Shown: piece by piece, positions 12,352-24,420 of the stretch
How positions within the stretch are numbered: the stretch's first letter is position 1
Layout: each line of letters starts with the position of its first letter
Source of the DNA: Corythucha ciliata
Lineage: Eukaryota; Arthropoda; Insecta; Hemiptera; Tingidae
Assembly (NCBI GenBank): GCA_038030265.1
Contig: CM075943.1
Coordinates: 8,184,001-8,248,000 of the forward strand
Direction of reading: 5' to 3'
Length of the DNA: 64,000 nucleotides
Made by a program: the position numbers and the translations under genes
The notes under the pieces: model-generated
Seen by the model: only the letters and a program-made list of their open reading frames with translations
Database searches by the model: none
Told to the model about the DNA's origin: nothing

Positions 12352-13660
12352 TTCACCACTGTTATAATTATGACGCAAAAGTGTCCCTCGGACGAAATGG
12401 CTGTAGTACTGAACTCATCATTTTATTATGAAACCAACAAGTATATTTTATTCTCAGAAGCTGGATATTCCGCGCCATGACCAACTACATTTTTTTATGT
12501 TAATTGGGCGTGCTCCCTGTATTCATCGATGTAATTTAGGATGCCATCAATCTTCTCAATAATTCCTCGACCTGTAAGGCTTGATGGATCGGTGAAATAT
12601 TCCATGCGAACCCGAGAATAAACTTCCTAGGCTTATTAACAGGGATAGAAAAGTAATAAACAGGGAGGCAGGTTGCTAAAGTCATCGTAGCACAACGTGT
12701 CCGTTTCAGTATTCAACGCTGATGCATCCAACGGGAGACCCAACAGTGATCCATCAGAAATGCAATTGCATCGACGAATATAGGAACTCGCTCATTATGT
12801 ACTTTGATATAAAATTCTTAATTTCTGCAGATTCGGCTCGACTCCATTCAAGAACCCAATAATTTGTGGAAATCCAAGGGTCGGTCCAAGGCGGCTGCAG
12901 TGCACCGCTAAGCAGCGCCCAACAACTTTAAGGGTTCCATTATAGGATATCCTGAGAACTTAGTTTTCTCTGGGTGGTATAATGTTCTTAGAAACTTTTT
13001 CGTGCTGCACCGCGGGTGGCTCTGGACCCAGGACTCTACTTTTCTTGCAGGCCAATCACAAAATGACCGTTGTAGCAATCAAATTGCTTTCCCCAGTCTG
13101 ACTAACTTATTGTTGAGAACATAATTTTTCGTCAGGTAAATGTCGGGGAAAGAGCGCAGCTGAATTTATTTAAACATTATTCGACCAAATAGGGCTCAAA
13201 CGAGTCAATTACGTAAAAAAAATATTAATAGTGTCCTAAACAATTCATGGACCATGTTATGACGCTCCCAAACACGTCCCGCCCAACAGTACACTATCAG
13301 CGAATATGATAACGCCCCATACTGTAGTGATTTATTGGAGTGATCAATTTCATTAAGTGCCCAGTACATGAGTCATTTCCTGGGGCGGATTTTCACTAAA
13401 ATTCAAAGCTTCAAGAGAACCCGAAGATGATCAAAATTTAAATCTACATGTAGCCTTCATACGTGTAAAACGGCAGAAGCTTCGTCTGGACTGAAGGTTC
13501 GTTCACCGCATTCTTAGCTTTTATAAACACGCCCCGACGGTTGATTAAGAAATCCCAAACCGCTTAAACAAACTTCCTTTTAAGGAGATTCTGCGTGATT
13601 TCCCAAGTTTTCATCCTTTAATGATCCGTTCGTCGTAATTCCCCACTTTCCGTTTCACAG
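12352..13660. other. BET1-IPMK intergenic spacer
   Basis: About 1.3 kb with no repeat array and no recognised exon, unusually clean for this window. It should contain the IPMK promoter, but I cannot point to specific elements. The IPMK 5' exon begins at the acceptor before 13661, so a further upstream untranslated exon may lie here. Confidence 0.45.
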
Positions 13661-13678
13661 AGCATAAACCGATGGATC

Positions 13679-16600
13679 ATGGACAAACGCTACTCCAAAT
13701 TCTTACCCAACGGTTTCATCGCTTTCGAAAATCAAGTGGCTGGTCACAATAGTAAGGAGGAATGGAATCCAACAGGTTTACAATTTTGTGTTATTACTAA
13801 TTTAAGGCGTGAATGATGAGAGCCTGTCTAAAACGCTGTTTTGCGTGTTTTGCTGCACATTTGTCTAAAACTATAAGATTATCATAATAACGCGAGTACA
13901 TTGACTTTTTTAAGTCTAAAAACACACCCACTGTGGCACTGCATTGCCTAAATTAGGCTCATTAGGAATGTGTTGCGGGGATTGTGCAGATCAGTCCCAG
14001 CAAAGTCCACCACGTAAACTGAAACTTTGACAATAAAATCCAATTTTGATAATCTAAAATGGAGATGTTGGCCGAAGAGCTGGCAATTCCGTTTCAAGTA
14101 ACTAAAAAGCCTGAAAAGTCTAATTTTAGCACCAATCAGAGCCTCCATTAATCATCTGTAGAGCCAACAAACCCGACCATATAACTAAGGCCAAATTTTT
14201 TTTCAAGGGGAGGGGGAACCAGTTTGTCGTCCAACCGGTAGCCCAAATCCAGAACAGACCAAATCAATGACGGCTCAAAACGCTCTTTTTTGGTTATCGG
14301 TTGAATTTTTCAGTCGAGCAGTCGGTCTTGCTCCGCCGCCAGAGTTTCCGTTTTTTCTGGAACAAAGCAACAAGGTGAGACTTGTGTTGGTACCGGAGCG
14401 TTAGGTAATAAAGGGTCGGATAGTCTTGCACGCCAGGGCCGTTATTAGGAGTAGGCGACCACTCGCAGGGGCCCCCCGTGTGGGTTTGAAACAATAATCG
14501 ATAATGATGTTGGTACTTGAATGAAAAGTTGCGGAAAGTCTGAAGTGTAGAATTATAAGCGCTTATGGAGTTTTGCAAGGGTGATTTCTATCGCGACGGG
14601 ACGTGTTTTGTTGGATTTTAAACACTTACTCAGCGCTGAGCTAGATTGACAGTTTTGCAACGGCAAAAGATTAAGTGCTCATTAATCGCTGAACAAGTCT
14701 GAAGTTTTGCAACGCGGCCAATCACTCCGGTTGGCTCTGATTAAGGCAACGGAAAACTTGAGGCATTTTGTGCATGTGACCTTATAGCAATGAAACAAAA
14801 GACAAGGAACGTAACCAGGGGCGGATACACTGATTTGACCGACCCGGGGCACTGGGAAAATATCGGCCCAATATACATATATACTGGGTGATTCAGGAGA
14901 TATGTGAGAAACTTGCACTGGTGATAGTGCGTACCTGGACGCACAAAAACGGCATCTAGACGCATAGCCGAAAATGCTTTGGTTCCGAGCTATGAGCATT
15001 TTCCTAGTTTCATCACTTTTTACGGTATTTGTCGTAATCTCGGCTCACAGTTGGTGGTTATAGACAAAGTGGATTCGGAAAGAAGACAAAATCCTGTTCC
15101 TGAAACCACTAGAAAATGTCGCTTGCTTGGCTATTTCAGCCATGTGAAAAGTGTAGATTTTTAAAATAACTGATAAATTTCACATCAGTATCAATCAGCT
15201 GCTAGTGCACGCATCGACGGGTAAAGTTGTGTAAAACTACCCCGTTCTGTGTACTTTCGAACGGTGTCTTGATAGTTGAAGTTTGCAACCCTCTGACTTT
15301 AGCAATCAAGTTCAAATGAAAAAAATGAAAACAAGTCGAGTAGGTCAGGGTAAATGTATTTTTCTTAGGGTAATGTGTTCCTCCTAGCATATATGCTCTC
15401 CTCAACGCTTGAAGCAAGGATTCAATTCACAACGAGCCTCAGAATTTGCGATTTTTCTCATTTTTTGCCGTAAATTAGCGCTTTTTGCTAATTGGCTGCA
15501 AAGTTGCCTCCGGAAGCCTCGGCTTGCCATTTTCTCAATTAGCAAATTTTCTCAACTTAACCCACAATTATAACCACAATAGTGTTTATCCTCATTTTAG
15601 CCGCTAAAATTATAGATTTTTATGCATTTCGATTTCAGCCACGAATTAGAGGTTTCCCCAATTTTCGTCGCGAACTACGTAAAGCTTTTTCTGAATTTGG
15701 CTATGGATTAGCGATCTTTTCACTTACTGGCACAAAGCTACCTTTAGAAGCGGCGAATTTGACGTTTTGTCCATTTAAATCGCAAATTAGCGTTTTTCCT
15801 CACTTCAGCGCTTCACAATTTTATCGGTGAATTAGCCACGGATTAGCGATTTTTCGCCATTTTAGCGTTGAATTAGCGTTTTTCCTGAGTTTTTGCGGTG
15901 ATTTCGTATTTTTCTTGATTTTAACCGCTAATGAGCCATTTTTCTCAATTTCATTCATGAATTAATTTTCTGTACTTTACCCGCGGAAGCTTTAAGGAAA
16001 CTGATAGCCGCGAAGTAGCGCCTTTTCTCACTTCTGTCCGTGAATTAGTAGCGGCGTACCGAGACCCCGCCTAGTGGCGAGGGGGCCAGATCTAATTAGC
16101 TGCTGACATTGGGACATAGGTACACTAATCCACAGCAAAAATTGAGAAAAATAGCTAATTCGCTAATGAAATTGACAAAACGCGCTACTTGGCGGTTAAA
16201 CTTGGAACAATCCTTTTTCGCGGAATTAATTGAAAGAATAGATACAGCTAATATTGTAAAAAATCGGATAAATTGCGGATAAAGTAAAGAAAAAACGTTC
16301 ATTAGCGGATTCAAATGAAAAAATCGGTTAATTCACGGCTATATTATAGAATACGCCAATTCACGACTAAAATTTAGTAATAACGCTGACTCGGGGCTAA
16401 AATTCAGCAAAAGACAATAATCTGTTTCTTCTGAAGGCAACTTCGGGCCTAAACCTTTAAAAAAAAAACGCTAGTCCATAGCTAAAAGTTGAAAAACAAA
16501 AATTGCGGCCAATATTGAGAAAAATCACTAATTAATCAGCGCGGCTGAAATTAACGAAAAACGCTATAAAACAGCCTTGTGTCTTGAGTCATGGGTTGAA

Positions 16601-18655
16601 GGGTGTCCCGTTTTTAAGAAAACTCGACTTGATAGGTTTTCTCATTTGTTTCATTGTAGCTATGCTTAATAGACCAGTTCCGGGATTCTGTAAGGACCAT
16701 TACCTATAAAAATTAATCTGTAGTTACCAGTTTTCTCAGGAGGATCCGTCAGCGTGGGGGGGGGGGGCAGGCATCGGGCCTCCGGCCGCACTAGCCCTCC
16801 GGCCCTTCGGGCTCAGCCCGATCGCCCACCCCCTGTATCCGCCCCTGAACGTAACATCCTTGCCATTTCACTTAACGTATGCTACAAGAGAAAAGAGGGT
16901 ACTTACTTCTTGTGGTTGACGGCTGTTATCCATCGCTTTCGCCGCTCTTTCTCGTTGGGTTTATTCAGGGAACAACAACTTTCACGCGACAATTTTCTCG
17001 CGCGTTGTCGTGGCAACCCACAACCGAACTAATTACCATTGGGAGGAAAATTCAAAAAAATTACTATAAATGAGGAAAAAATTTCAATACACGTAACACA
17101 ATTACACACGTCTTGGGTTTCCGTGAATGTGACTCCGTGGATTGGGCTTTTTCGAAGTTCAAATCTCACGGATTCTGCGCTGGCAGAACCCAATTTTGCT
17201 AATTCGAGAACAAATTTTACCTCCGGCTTCTTAAAAACAAGCGCTTCTCGTGGTTTAGCTATTTCAAAAACTAAATTTTGTGGATCTGGTTCGTTAGAAA
17301 CTAATTTCGTGGGGGCGCTGGCTCTTTGAAAAAAAAACAAACATCACGGAATTTGTAGTATTTACAACTGAAACTTCCATGGTGTTTGCTCATTTTGAGA
17401 AGCAATGTCATGGGTCTGGCTCCTTTCATGAACAGAACGGTTTCCACGGTTATTATTTTGGTTACTCACCCAAAATAATAAGGCCCCGTGAGGGCTGGAA
17501 ACAATTCTGCATGTATCGCTCTTAAGGCGTATTATAAACCTCGAAAAGCTACTGTTATTTTTATTAAGACATGATTGTTCCTCGGGTAATGAGAAGTTGT
17601 ATTACTAATGCCCCCCCCTTTTCCAGGCATTCTGAAAAGTACAGAAGACTACATTCTCAAACCCCTAATTAAACGACCTCAAAGTGAGTGCGAAGTCAAT
17701 TTTTACGAAAACATCGCAACCAGTGAGAAACTGGCTCCGGTGCGTCGCTTCATACCAGAGTACAAAGGAACGCTTATCATGGAAATCAATAATAAAAGTG
17801 CGTGTGACGAATTGGTGAGACTTTTTGGGTATGCTTGGCCAGTTTTTTCTTTAAACTAAACCCTCTCCCCCCCCCACCACCACGGCCTCTCCCTATATTT
17901 TATTCACAGATGTAGGATTTCTCAAACTACGAGACGTCACCAGTGGTCTAGTCAAACCGTGTGTCATGGACATAAAAATGGGCGCTCAAACGTGGGAACC
18001 GGGTGCCAGTGAAATGAAACGTTTGGAAGAAAGCGTAATTTCATCACTTTAATGTATAATGCAGTGCTATGCCATATCTATCGTTGTGTTTTTTTTTTTT
18101 TTTTTCAGAGTAAATATATTGAATCAAAAAAATCATTCGGATTTTGCATTCCTGGTTACCAAGTGCACGACGTGTGCACGCAAACTTTTTCCAAAATGGG
18201 AAAAGAGTTGGGAAAATTTTTAAACAAAGACACCTTGCCGCAAGGTATTTAAACGTTTATGATTTATGAATATACAATTCAAAGACATCTCACTGAAAAT
18301 TGTGTTCTTTCAAACAGCCATTCGAGAGTTTCTCAACTACAAAAGCGGGCACTCGAGCTATTTGATTGACCAGTTTTTAGAACATCTTCGCGAGCTTCTC
18401 GTCTGGTGGACGTCGCAGACAGAGGTGCACATATTTTCTAGCTCGCTCCTCTTCTGCTACGACGCTCATCAAATCGAGTTGATGCGATCGAAGTCCAACA
18501 AGAAACCAGACGCGACCAACTCTTGGATCAAGCTTCATATGATCGACTTTGCTCATGTCGTACCCGCCAATAACCACTTGGATCACAATTACATTGGCGC
18601 GTTGACCAGTCTGATAGATCTGTTGGAAAGTATCAAAATGGAGTCGTCTTTATGA
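13679..18655 (+). CDS. IPMK: Inositol polyphosphate multikinase, five exons
   Basis: IPMK phosphorylates inositol phosphates (IP3 to IP5), working in the nucleus and cytosol. Coding exons: 13679-13751, 17627-17797, 17910-18034, 18109-18244, 18318-18655. All phases close, giving 280 residues. Family signatures: PCVMDIKMG (98-106, the PxxxDxKxG inositol-binding motif), SSSLL at 209-213 and IDF at 244-246 (metal/ATP site). N-terminal QVAGHNSILK matches the family's QVAGH. For exon 2 the in-frame donor is at 17798 (GTGCGT), not the tempting GTGAGA at 17815. Intron 1 is 3.9 kb and hosts a 2-kb hAT-like element (14816-16847) and a family B array. It lacks the long insert before the IDF motif seen in vertebrate IPMK, so it resembles compact invertebrate forms. 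AATAAA at 18927. Confidence 0.95.
14816..16847. mobile_element. hAT-like element carrying inverted repeat arrays
   Basis: 2,032 bp inside IPMK intron 1. Both ends read inward as CAGGGGCGGATACA (14 bp), and the 8 bp AACGTAAC is repeated exactly outside each end (14808-14815 and 16848-16855). An 8-bp duplication is the hallmark of hAT insertion. No transposase ORF is visible, so it is non-autonomous. The interior holds family A arrays in + orientation (15440-16040) and then in - orientation (16125-16560), plus a GC-rich hairpin near 16765-16830. Confidence 0.85.
15440..16560. repeat. Family A arrays, head-to-head orientation
   Basis: Diverged units of about 29-31 bp. To the left of 16040 they read CTCAATTTTAGC...GAATTAGCG on the plus strand; from about 16125 they read in reverse (GCTAAAATT...). 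At the switch (16047-16085) is AGTAGCGGCGTACCGAGAC, which resembles another hAT-type end (compare 44962), suggesting nested insertion. Confidence 0.8.
17130..17460 (+). repeat. Family B repeat array in IPMK intron 1
   Basis: Diverged units of about 29-31 bp with the theme TTTCAAAAACTAAATTTTGTGG followed by GGCTC. The ORFs that run through it on both strands are products of the repeat and not genes. Confidence 0.65.
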
Positions 18656-18659
18656 CAAA

Positions 18660-19520
18660 AAGCGGTAGTCACTGCTCTTCAACCGTTAAATTAAAAAAAG
18701 ACATGATGTCCCTACAAAATCTTGTTTCTTTTAATTCGTATGTATTGAGTGTCGTCTTACCATCCCGGGCCCCGGCATAGAGCCGTGTGCTCTGTTTTAT
18801 GTAAATTTTGTGACAAATCAAGTTACATCACCAAGAATCTAACACGCAATGAGTTCCTCGAGTTTTCCAATCATATTTACTAGCGTTTTTAATTATTTTT
18901 TTCAAAGTTATTGTCTGTTTTCATGGAATAAACTACAATAAATCAAAATCTTTCTTCGTTTTAGGCCTTGCTTCCTTCATTAATTTCGTATTCGCCTATC
19001 ATGCTAGATTGACTTGCGAACCACGGGACTGCCTGGGGGATGCTGCCAGATGTAATGCAAGCGGTGGGAGGGGGAGACAAACCTCGTTCGAAAGACCCTC
19101 ACCCTATCCACACTTCATGGAGAATTCTCATCCAAAGACGCCTGAGTTACATTCAGTGGCGTAGGAGATCTTCCAGCTTATCCAGGTTACGCTTTAAAAC
19201 TGAAATGCTGTCTCTGCAAAGCGGAACGGTGATTTTTGGTGAATACATCGTCATAAAAACTTGGAGTTGGGACAAAAAGGCTTAGTTAGAAGTTGAAATC
19301 ACAAACAGTAGAGAATTTACTGGGGAAAAACCGTTACCGTGACATTTGGACTGCCCTCTCCTTTCGTACAGCGCATGCGCATTGCGCTACTGTCAAGATT
19401 GATTTGTTATCAGAGGTGTTCCTGGGCATCAGTAATTTTTATGCTAAATTAAAGATTGTGAGTGGATTATGGAGAAAAAAATCGTCCGCAAGTATTTTGC
19501 CAATTTGTTCTGGGATTAGG
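18660..19520. other. IPMK-POLB intergenic spacer
   Basis: Contains the IPMK 3' UTR (AATAAA at 18927). CAGTGGCGTAGGAG near 19153 resembles a hAT terminus, but no partner end was found. The POLB promoter presumably lies in the right half. Confidence 0.45.
19371..19387. promoter_or_regulatory. NRF-1-like palindrome upstream of POLB
   Basis: GCGCATGCGCATTGCGC, about 140 bp before the POLB start codon. GCGCATGCGC is the core of the NRF-1 palindrome, which is common in TATA-less housekeeping promoters. Only sequence similarity supports this. Confidence 0.35.
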
Positions 19521-19525
19521 TACCA

Positions 19526-22500
19526 ATGAGTAAACGTAAATCAACGTCCGAGGGCAACGTGAACAGCGATTTCTGCGATTTCCTTCTGGGTGAGTTATAG
19601 CCAGCACTTTCTTGGACGAGTCATGCATGTTGTTATATTTTTAATACCAGTCCATGCTCCATGACGGTTGGCCATCTTCAAAGCCTTGCCCTTGTTATTG
19701 TTCCAAGGCCGAAAATACGTCTTTTCCAGAGGTGATCACTAGTTTTCTTGTGAAGAATCGCCTTCTGATTGGAGCTACCTTGTCAATATTACGAATGTCG
19801 TTGACTGCTACCTTGTCTTCCTAACGAAGAAGTCGCCGAAAGAATCAGTCCCAGTCCACGAGACAAGTGGCGTCTATGGGGCAAAATGTCCTGTGTAGGG
19901 ACCAGAAATCGACATTCCGGGGCTAAATAAATTGACAATTTTCTCTGGCCACTTTGATGCGCCAAGTGGCTCGTTTGTCGCTGCAGTGGCTGCGTCTCGA
20001 GTTTGAACCCCCGCACTCGTGTTTCTTGGCTCTTGTTTTGATTTTTTTTTTTTTTTTTTCTAACAATAAAAGCAGAGGTAACCAGCGGTGTCTCACCCCC
20101 CCCCCTTTGGTGACCGGATGCAAAATCCCCCCTCCTTACGAGCTGTGCTCCTCCCCTGTATTTGAAGGGCTGTAGAAGGCTGGGTGACCAAACGTCCTAC
20201 TTCCCCCGGACAGGTCCTACTTTTCAGAGCGTCCGGGACCGTCCAGGCTCATTTTTGTATATGTCCGGGGAGAGGTCAAAATTGTCCTCTTATTTGACCT
20301 ACTTGTCGGTCTCCGCTTGTAGGTACGGACCTCACCCTCCCCTCCCCCCCCTCTGACTCAATTTTGACAGGTCAGGTTGAGCCCCAGGGGTAGAGATCGT
20401 AGCGTCCAGGACACTCGGAGATCAATACAGCTATTTCACCCACTTAGGCCCGATTTCACCAACTTCTTAAACAAAGATCAACAACTAATCACGATTACAA
20501 TGTAAACACAATGTATCAGAATTCATATGGGTCACTATTGGCAACTAATCACGATCAACTTTAAACGAGATCAATTTTGTTGGTGAAAATGGGCCTAAAT
20601 CACTCCCACACCTCCATTTCACTCAATAAATCTGAATTAAAATTCAGAACATTCGACCGACAAACCAGACAATTTGTGGCTCAGCCAGTGGCGGTGGATG
20701 TGAGGTTCAGGGTCAGCGCTTGAGGAATCAAGAAAAAAATGACTTCAAGTTGGATTTGTTGCCTCCTAAAAATTATGGTTCGCACCTTTCACAACATGAT
20801 TCGGGTTCACGAGATTGGTTTCTAACGATCCAGATCTGCAAACTTTGGGCTTCGAAAGAGCCAACCCATCCGGAATTGATTGTTTTTATGGAGCCAGACG
20901 TGGAATTATTTCTCGAATTTCCCAAAACAGTAAAAGTGGGTTCCCTTAGTGCCGAATCCGCCAAATTGCTTCTGTGAAGGTCACAAACGTGTGAAATTGA
21001 ATGAAAACGTGTGAACCGGTGTGAACCCTGTCAAACGTTAACGTTATATGACTTTTTAATGGGTCAACCCCGCAAAGCCCATCCTTCAAAATTGATTTTT
21101 CAAAGGGCTCAAAGGGGTGAAAATTGTCAATTCTAGCCGTCTAAACATGCAAAACAATTCTAGTCAAGACCATAACGAAGAGGAATGTGACTCTGGAATG
21201 AACTGTTTCGTCCTCGTGGTTGACCTTTTTGGGTGATTTTTAAAACCCGAGAAATTTGGTTCTTTCGGATCCAAATCCACGTGGGCTTTGAAAGGGCTAA
21301 CCCCACGAAAATTACATGCATTTTAATGTGCTCAGTGGGCATTTTGGTTCAGAGGGGAAAGTACATTTCATGGCATACTCTTGCTCTTTTTCTCCAAGTT
21401 TCTTCTCTGAACAGTGTGAATACTCAATTTTATGGCTGATTTAGCTTATAACTCGTCGTTTATCTAATAAAGCTGTGTCGCTAGGTCTCAAATTACCCAG
21501 AAAAATTAACCCAAAAAGAAGAGAATTTCATGAAGAGGCTGTAAATTTGGTTGTATTTTTTTCACATTTAGGCATAATTGACTCGAAAAATGGTATTTTC
21601 GAGTGTTGGTGGGGGGGGGGGGGTTAAATCTGAACTGCTTAGATTCTTGCTCCCCCAATGCCTGATTTCCGCCGCCACTGTGGCTCACAGTCTTATTTAA
21701 AACCAATCATGAGCGATTGAAACTTTCACAAAACCAATTTCGTCATTTTGACTCTTGAAAACGCCAGTTTCGAGAAATTTCGATCATTCAAAACACTAAA
21801 TTTTGTCGATTCATCTTGTTCAATTCCCAATTTTGTGGTTTTTTTTTTCTTTCAAAAACCAAATTTCACGGAATTTGATCTTTCAAAAACTAATTTTACG
21901 GACTTTCACTCTTTCAGAACCCAATTTTGTGGACTTGGCCCATTTAAAACTAAATTTCGTGATTTTAAGCTCTTAGGCCCGTACGTCAAGTCGTTCCTCG
22001 AATTTCCTCAACCTCAAAGCTCCATCCCAAACTGGAAAAGTTATAAAATAACATGTGATTCTACAGTTTGTGAGGTACGTTGGAGTCGAGGAAACTTCAA
22101 GGAACGACTTGGCATACGGTCCTTAATCAAATCAGTTTCACAGGTTAAGTTAGTTCAAAAAACTAATCTGGTGAAAAACGAACGGTGAAGTGAAACTCGT
22201 GATATTGGCTTTTTATTCCCACAATTTAGCTGGAGGGTTTTCATTACCAAATGTGTCAAATTCGGCACCCTGAAATCCAAATTTTACTGATTTTTGTTAT
22301 TTCGTACCCCAATTACACTGATTTTGACGCTTTTACAAACCAAACGTGGTTCTATAGCTCCCACTGAAATCTGAGTTTGGGTCATTAATCTGGCTCTTTC
22401 AAAACTAAATTCGCGGCTTTGGCTCATTCAAAATCCATCATTTCATCGTTTTAGCTCTTTCAAATCCCCAGTCACGTGGATTTTCGTTCGCTTTCGAATT

Positions 22501-24247
22501 CTAATTTCGATCCTTAAAATCCCTTCAGTCACCAGAATCCTGGGACTAGAAATGCTGAATTGGTCGTGTGGCCGGACCTCCTGTATACTGCCTCCAGTTG
22601 AAAATTGCCGTGGTTTTGGCAATTGAGTTGGGCTGCTATTGTTCCAATAATCGCTGTAATATGTACCGAATAATTCGCTGGTTTAGGCCTGAAGATGGTC
22701 TGGGAGTTGTGGGGGGGGGGAGTTAGCATTTCCAGCTGCACCCCTGGTGCTCGCTCACCTTAGGTCTATTCGTTTGTCGACCCGGACTACTCTGAGCACT
22801 GAGCAGCACGAAATTTTGTAACCTCGCGGGTTATCATGAAATAATGGAAGGTTAGTACTTTCAGTGCTAATAGTGCAGCTCCGGACGACAAACGAACAGA
22901 CCTCTTGTTACGTCACTGAAGCCATCACTCATGGGCGATTTTTGTGATTTTGAATCAATGCATATAGTTTGCTGACTGCGCTCTTCTTCCCTATCCCTAT
23001 TATTGCGAATTTTCCATTTAGAACTGGCTGATTTCGAAAAGAACAGCAGAAATATTCACAAGTACAACGCGTATCGCAAAGCCGCCGCTGCTCTCGCCGC
23101 TCATGGAACGCGAATTTCAAGCGGGGAAGAGGCGATCAAGTTGAACGGAATTGGAAAGAAAATTGCCGATAAAATTGACGAGTTTCTACGCACGGGGAAA
23201 CTCAGAAAACTGGAAGAGGTTCGCTTTTAAATTTGGACGGATTTTTTTCATTTTTTAGAACTGCATTTTCGAACAGATACGTCATGACGATCAGTCGGTG
23301 GCAATCAAAGAGCTCACACGTGTCAGCGGTGTTGGTCCTGCTAAAGCTGTTGAATTGTACCACTTGGGTATTACGAGTGTTGAAGAGTTGAGAAAACACG
23401 AGGATAAACTTAACCACCACCAACGAATTGGACTCAAGTATTTAATTTGTGTTGTGGTTGGTGTGAGTTGTTTGAGTTTACTTTCTGTGTGCCTTTGAAG
23501 GTACGTAACCGACTTTGAGTTGAAAATACCTCGCGCTGAAATAAAGGAGATCGAAAGTGTCATCACCGAAAAAATATCGTCCCTGGACCAGAGTTACGTG
23601 ATCACTATTTGCGGTAGTTATAGGTTAGAGCTATTGATTCGTCCCTGAGACAAAGTTTTAGCTCCGACTGTTCTTTTGTTGTAGGCGAGGAAAGTTGGAG
23701 AGTGGTGACGTTGACGTTCTCATCACCCATCCAAGTTTTACTTCTAAAGTTAAACCGTCTGAGTGTAAACTACTCAAAAAAATTGTTCAAAAGTTGGAAG
23801 AATGTGGACTGATAATCGACACACTTTCCCTGGGAGATGTTAAATTCATGGTACGTATATTCACATGGTGTTTTACTATCGTACAAACAAACCTTCAAGG
23901 GACGCTTGTACGATATAGGGCGCTTGTAAAGTTAAAGATACTGCCAGACGTCTGGATATTCGATTGACGCCGCACGATCAGTACCATTGCGCCACGCTTT
24001 ACTTCACAGGTAGTGACGTGTTCAATAAAGAGATGAGGGCTCATGCTCTGGCAATTGGCTTCACTTTGAATGAATATACGCTTCGACCACTTGGGTCTAC
24101 AGGTATTTTTGTTGTTGTTGGTCTGACGGCTTACACCACGTGTGCTGTTTTCTAGGAGTACCAGGAGAACCCGTTGAAGTTCGTTCAGAAAGAGATGTGT
24201 TTGAGTACATTAATTTCCCGTACAAGGAACCAAGCGACAGAGGCTAA
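19526..24247 (+). CDS. POLB: DNA polymerase beta, seven exons
   Basis: Gap-filling polymerase and 5'-dRP lyase of base excision repair. Exons: 19526-19589, 23022-23218, 23277-23437, 23501-23623, 23685-23850, 23919-24102, 24156-24247; phases close to 328 residues (human 335). The start MSKRK is the same as in vertebrates. The lyase Lys is at 72 (KIADKIDEF). Helix-hairpin-helix motifs are [10 protein letters not shown] and SGVGPAK. The catalytic Asp pair is at 190 and 192 (SGDVDVL), the third Asp at 250 (RRLDIRL), and [15 protein letters not shown] follows. The exon 6 acceptor at 23918 is the only one that keeps frame and gives FM-GAC before RRLDIRL. Intron 1 is 3.4 kb and holds a hAT-like element and B arrays; the other introns are 53-68 bp. 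Coding ends 173 bp from the convergent gene. Confidence 0.97.
20447..20595. mobile_element. MITE with TTTCACCAAC ends in POLB intron 1
   Basis: The left end GGCCCGATTTCACCAAC and the right end (other strand) GGCCCATTTTCACCAAC enclose 149 bp with internal inverted copies of CAACTAATCACGAT. TA lies on both sides. A lone end of the same type (GTTGGTGAAAACAGGCC) occurs near 36202. Confidence 0.65.
20686..21680. mobile_element. hAT-like element carrying family B repeats
   Basis: The ends CAGTGGCGGTGG and, on the other strand, CAGTGGCGGCGG agree at 11 of 12 bases. Flanks TGGCTCAG (20677-20684) and TGGCTCAC (21681-21688) agree at 7 of 8, consistent with an aged 8-bp duplication, with one extra C at the left junction. 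The interior is mainly family B-type repeat and has no transposase. Confidence 0.65.
21725..22520 (+). repeat. Family B repeat array, POLB intron 1
   Basis: Around 25 diverged units of about 29-31 bp with the theme TTTCAAAACCAATTTCGTGG and GGCTC between. The 146-residue ORF at 21748-22188 is repeat-encoded (Phe/Lys/Thr-rich with no domain). Confidence 0.7.
22762..22903. mobile_element. Foldback MITE next to POLB exon 2
   Basis: The left arm AGGTCTATTCGTTTGTCG and the right arm (other strand) AGGTCTGTTCGTTTGTCG are each followed by CCGGA. 142 bp, non-coding, ending about 120 bp before the exon 2 acceptor. Confidence 0.65.
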
Positions 24248-24420
24248 AGGAACCTACATTAAAAAAAAGGATTTATTTTTCGTTCTTAAATTATAATTCT
24301 GTACAAAAATCGAGAGATCGTTCTATTTGATAGCAAGCTATTAATTGCCATCCATTGCCCTTTCTTGTTTCGTTAAAAAAAGTGAGAAATTTAAATAAAT
24401 ATTAATATCGCGCTAAAAGC

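Noticed and set aside
17815..17820. GTGAGA as the donor of IPMK exon 2
   Set aside because: Gives the wrong phase for exon 3; GTGCGT at 17798 restores NVGFLKLRD in frame.
21748..22188. 146-residue ORF in POLB intron 1
   Set aside because: Encoded by family B repeats inside an intron whose splice junctions are supported by the POLB reading frame.
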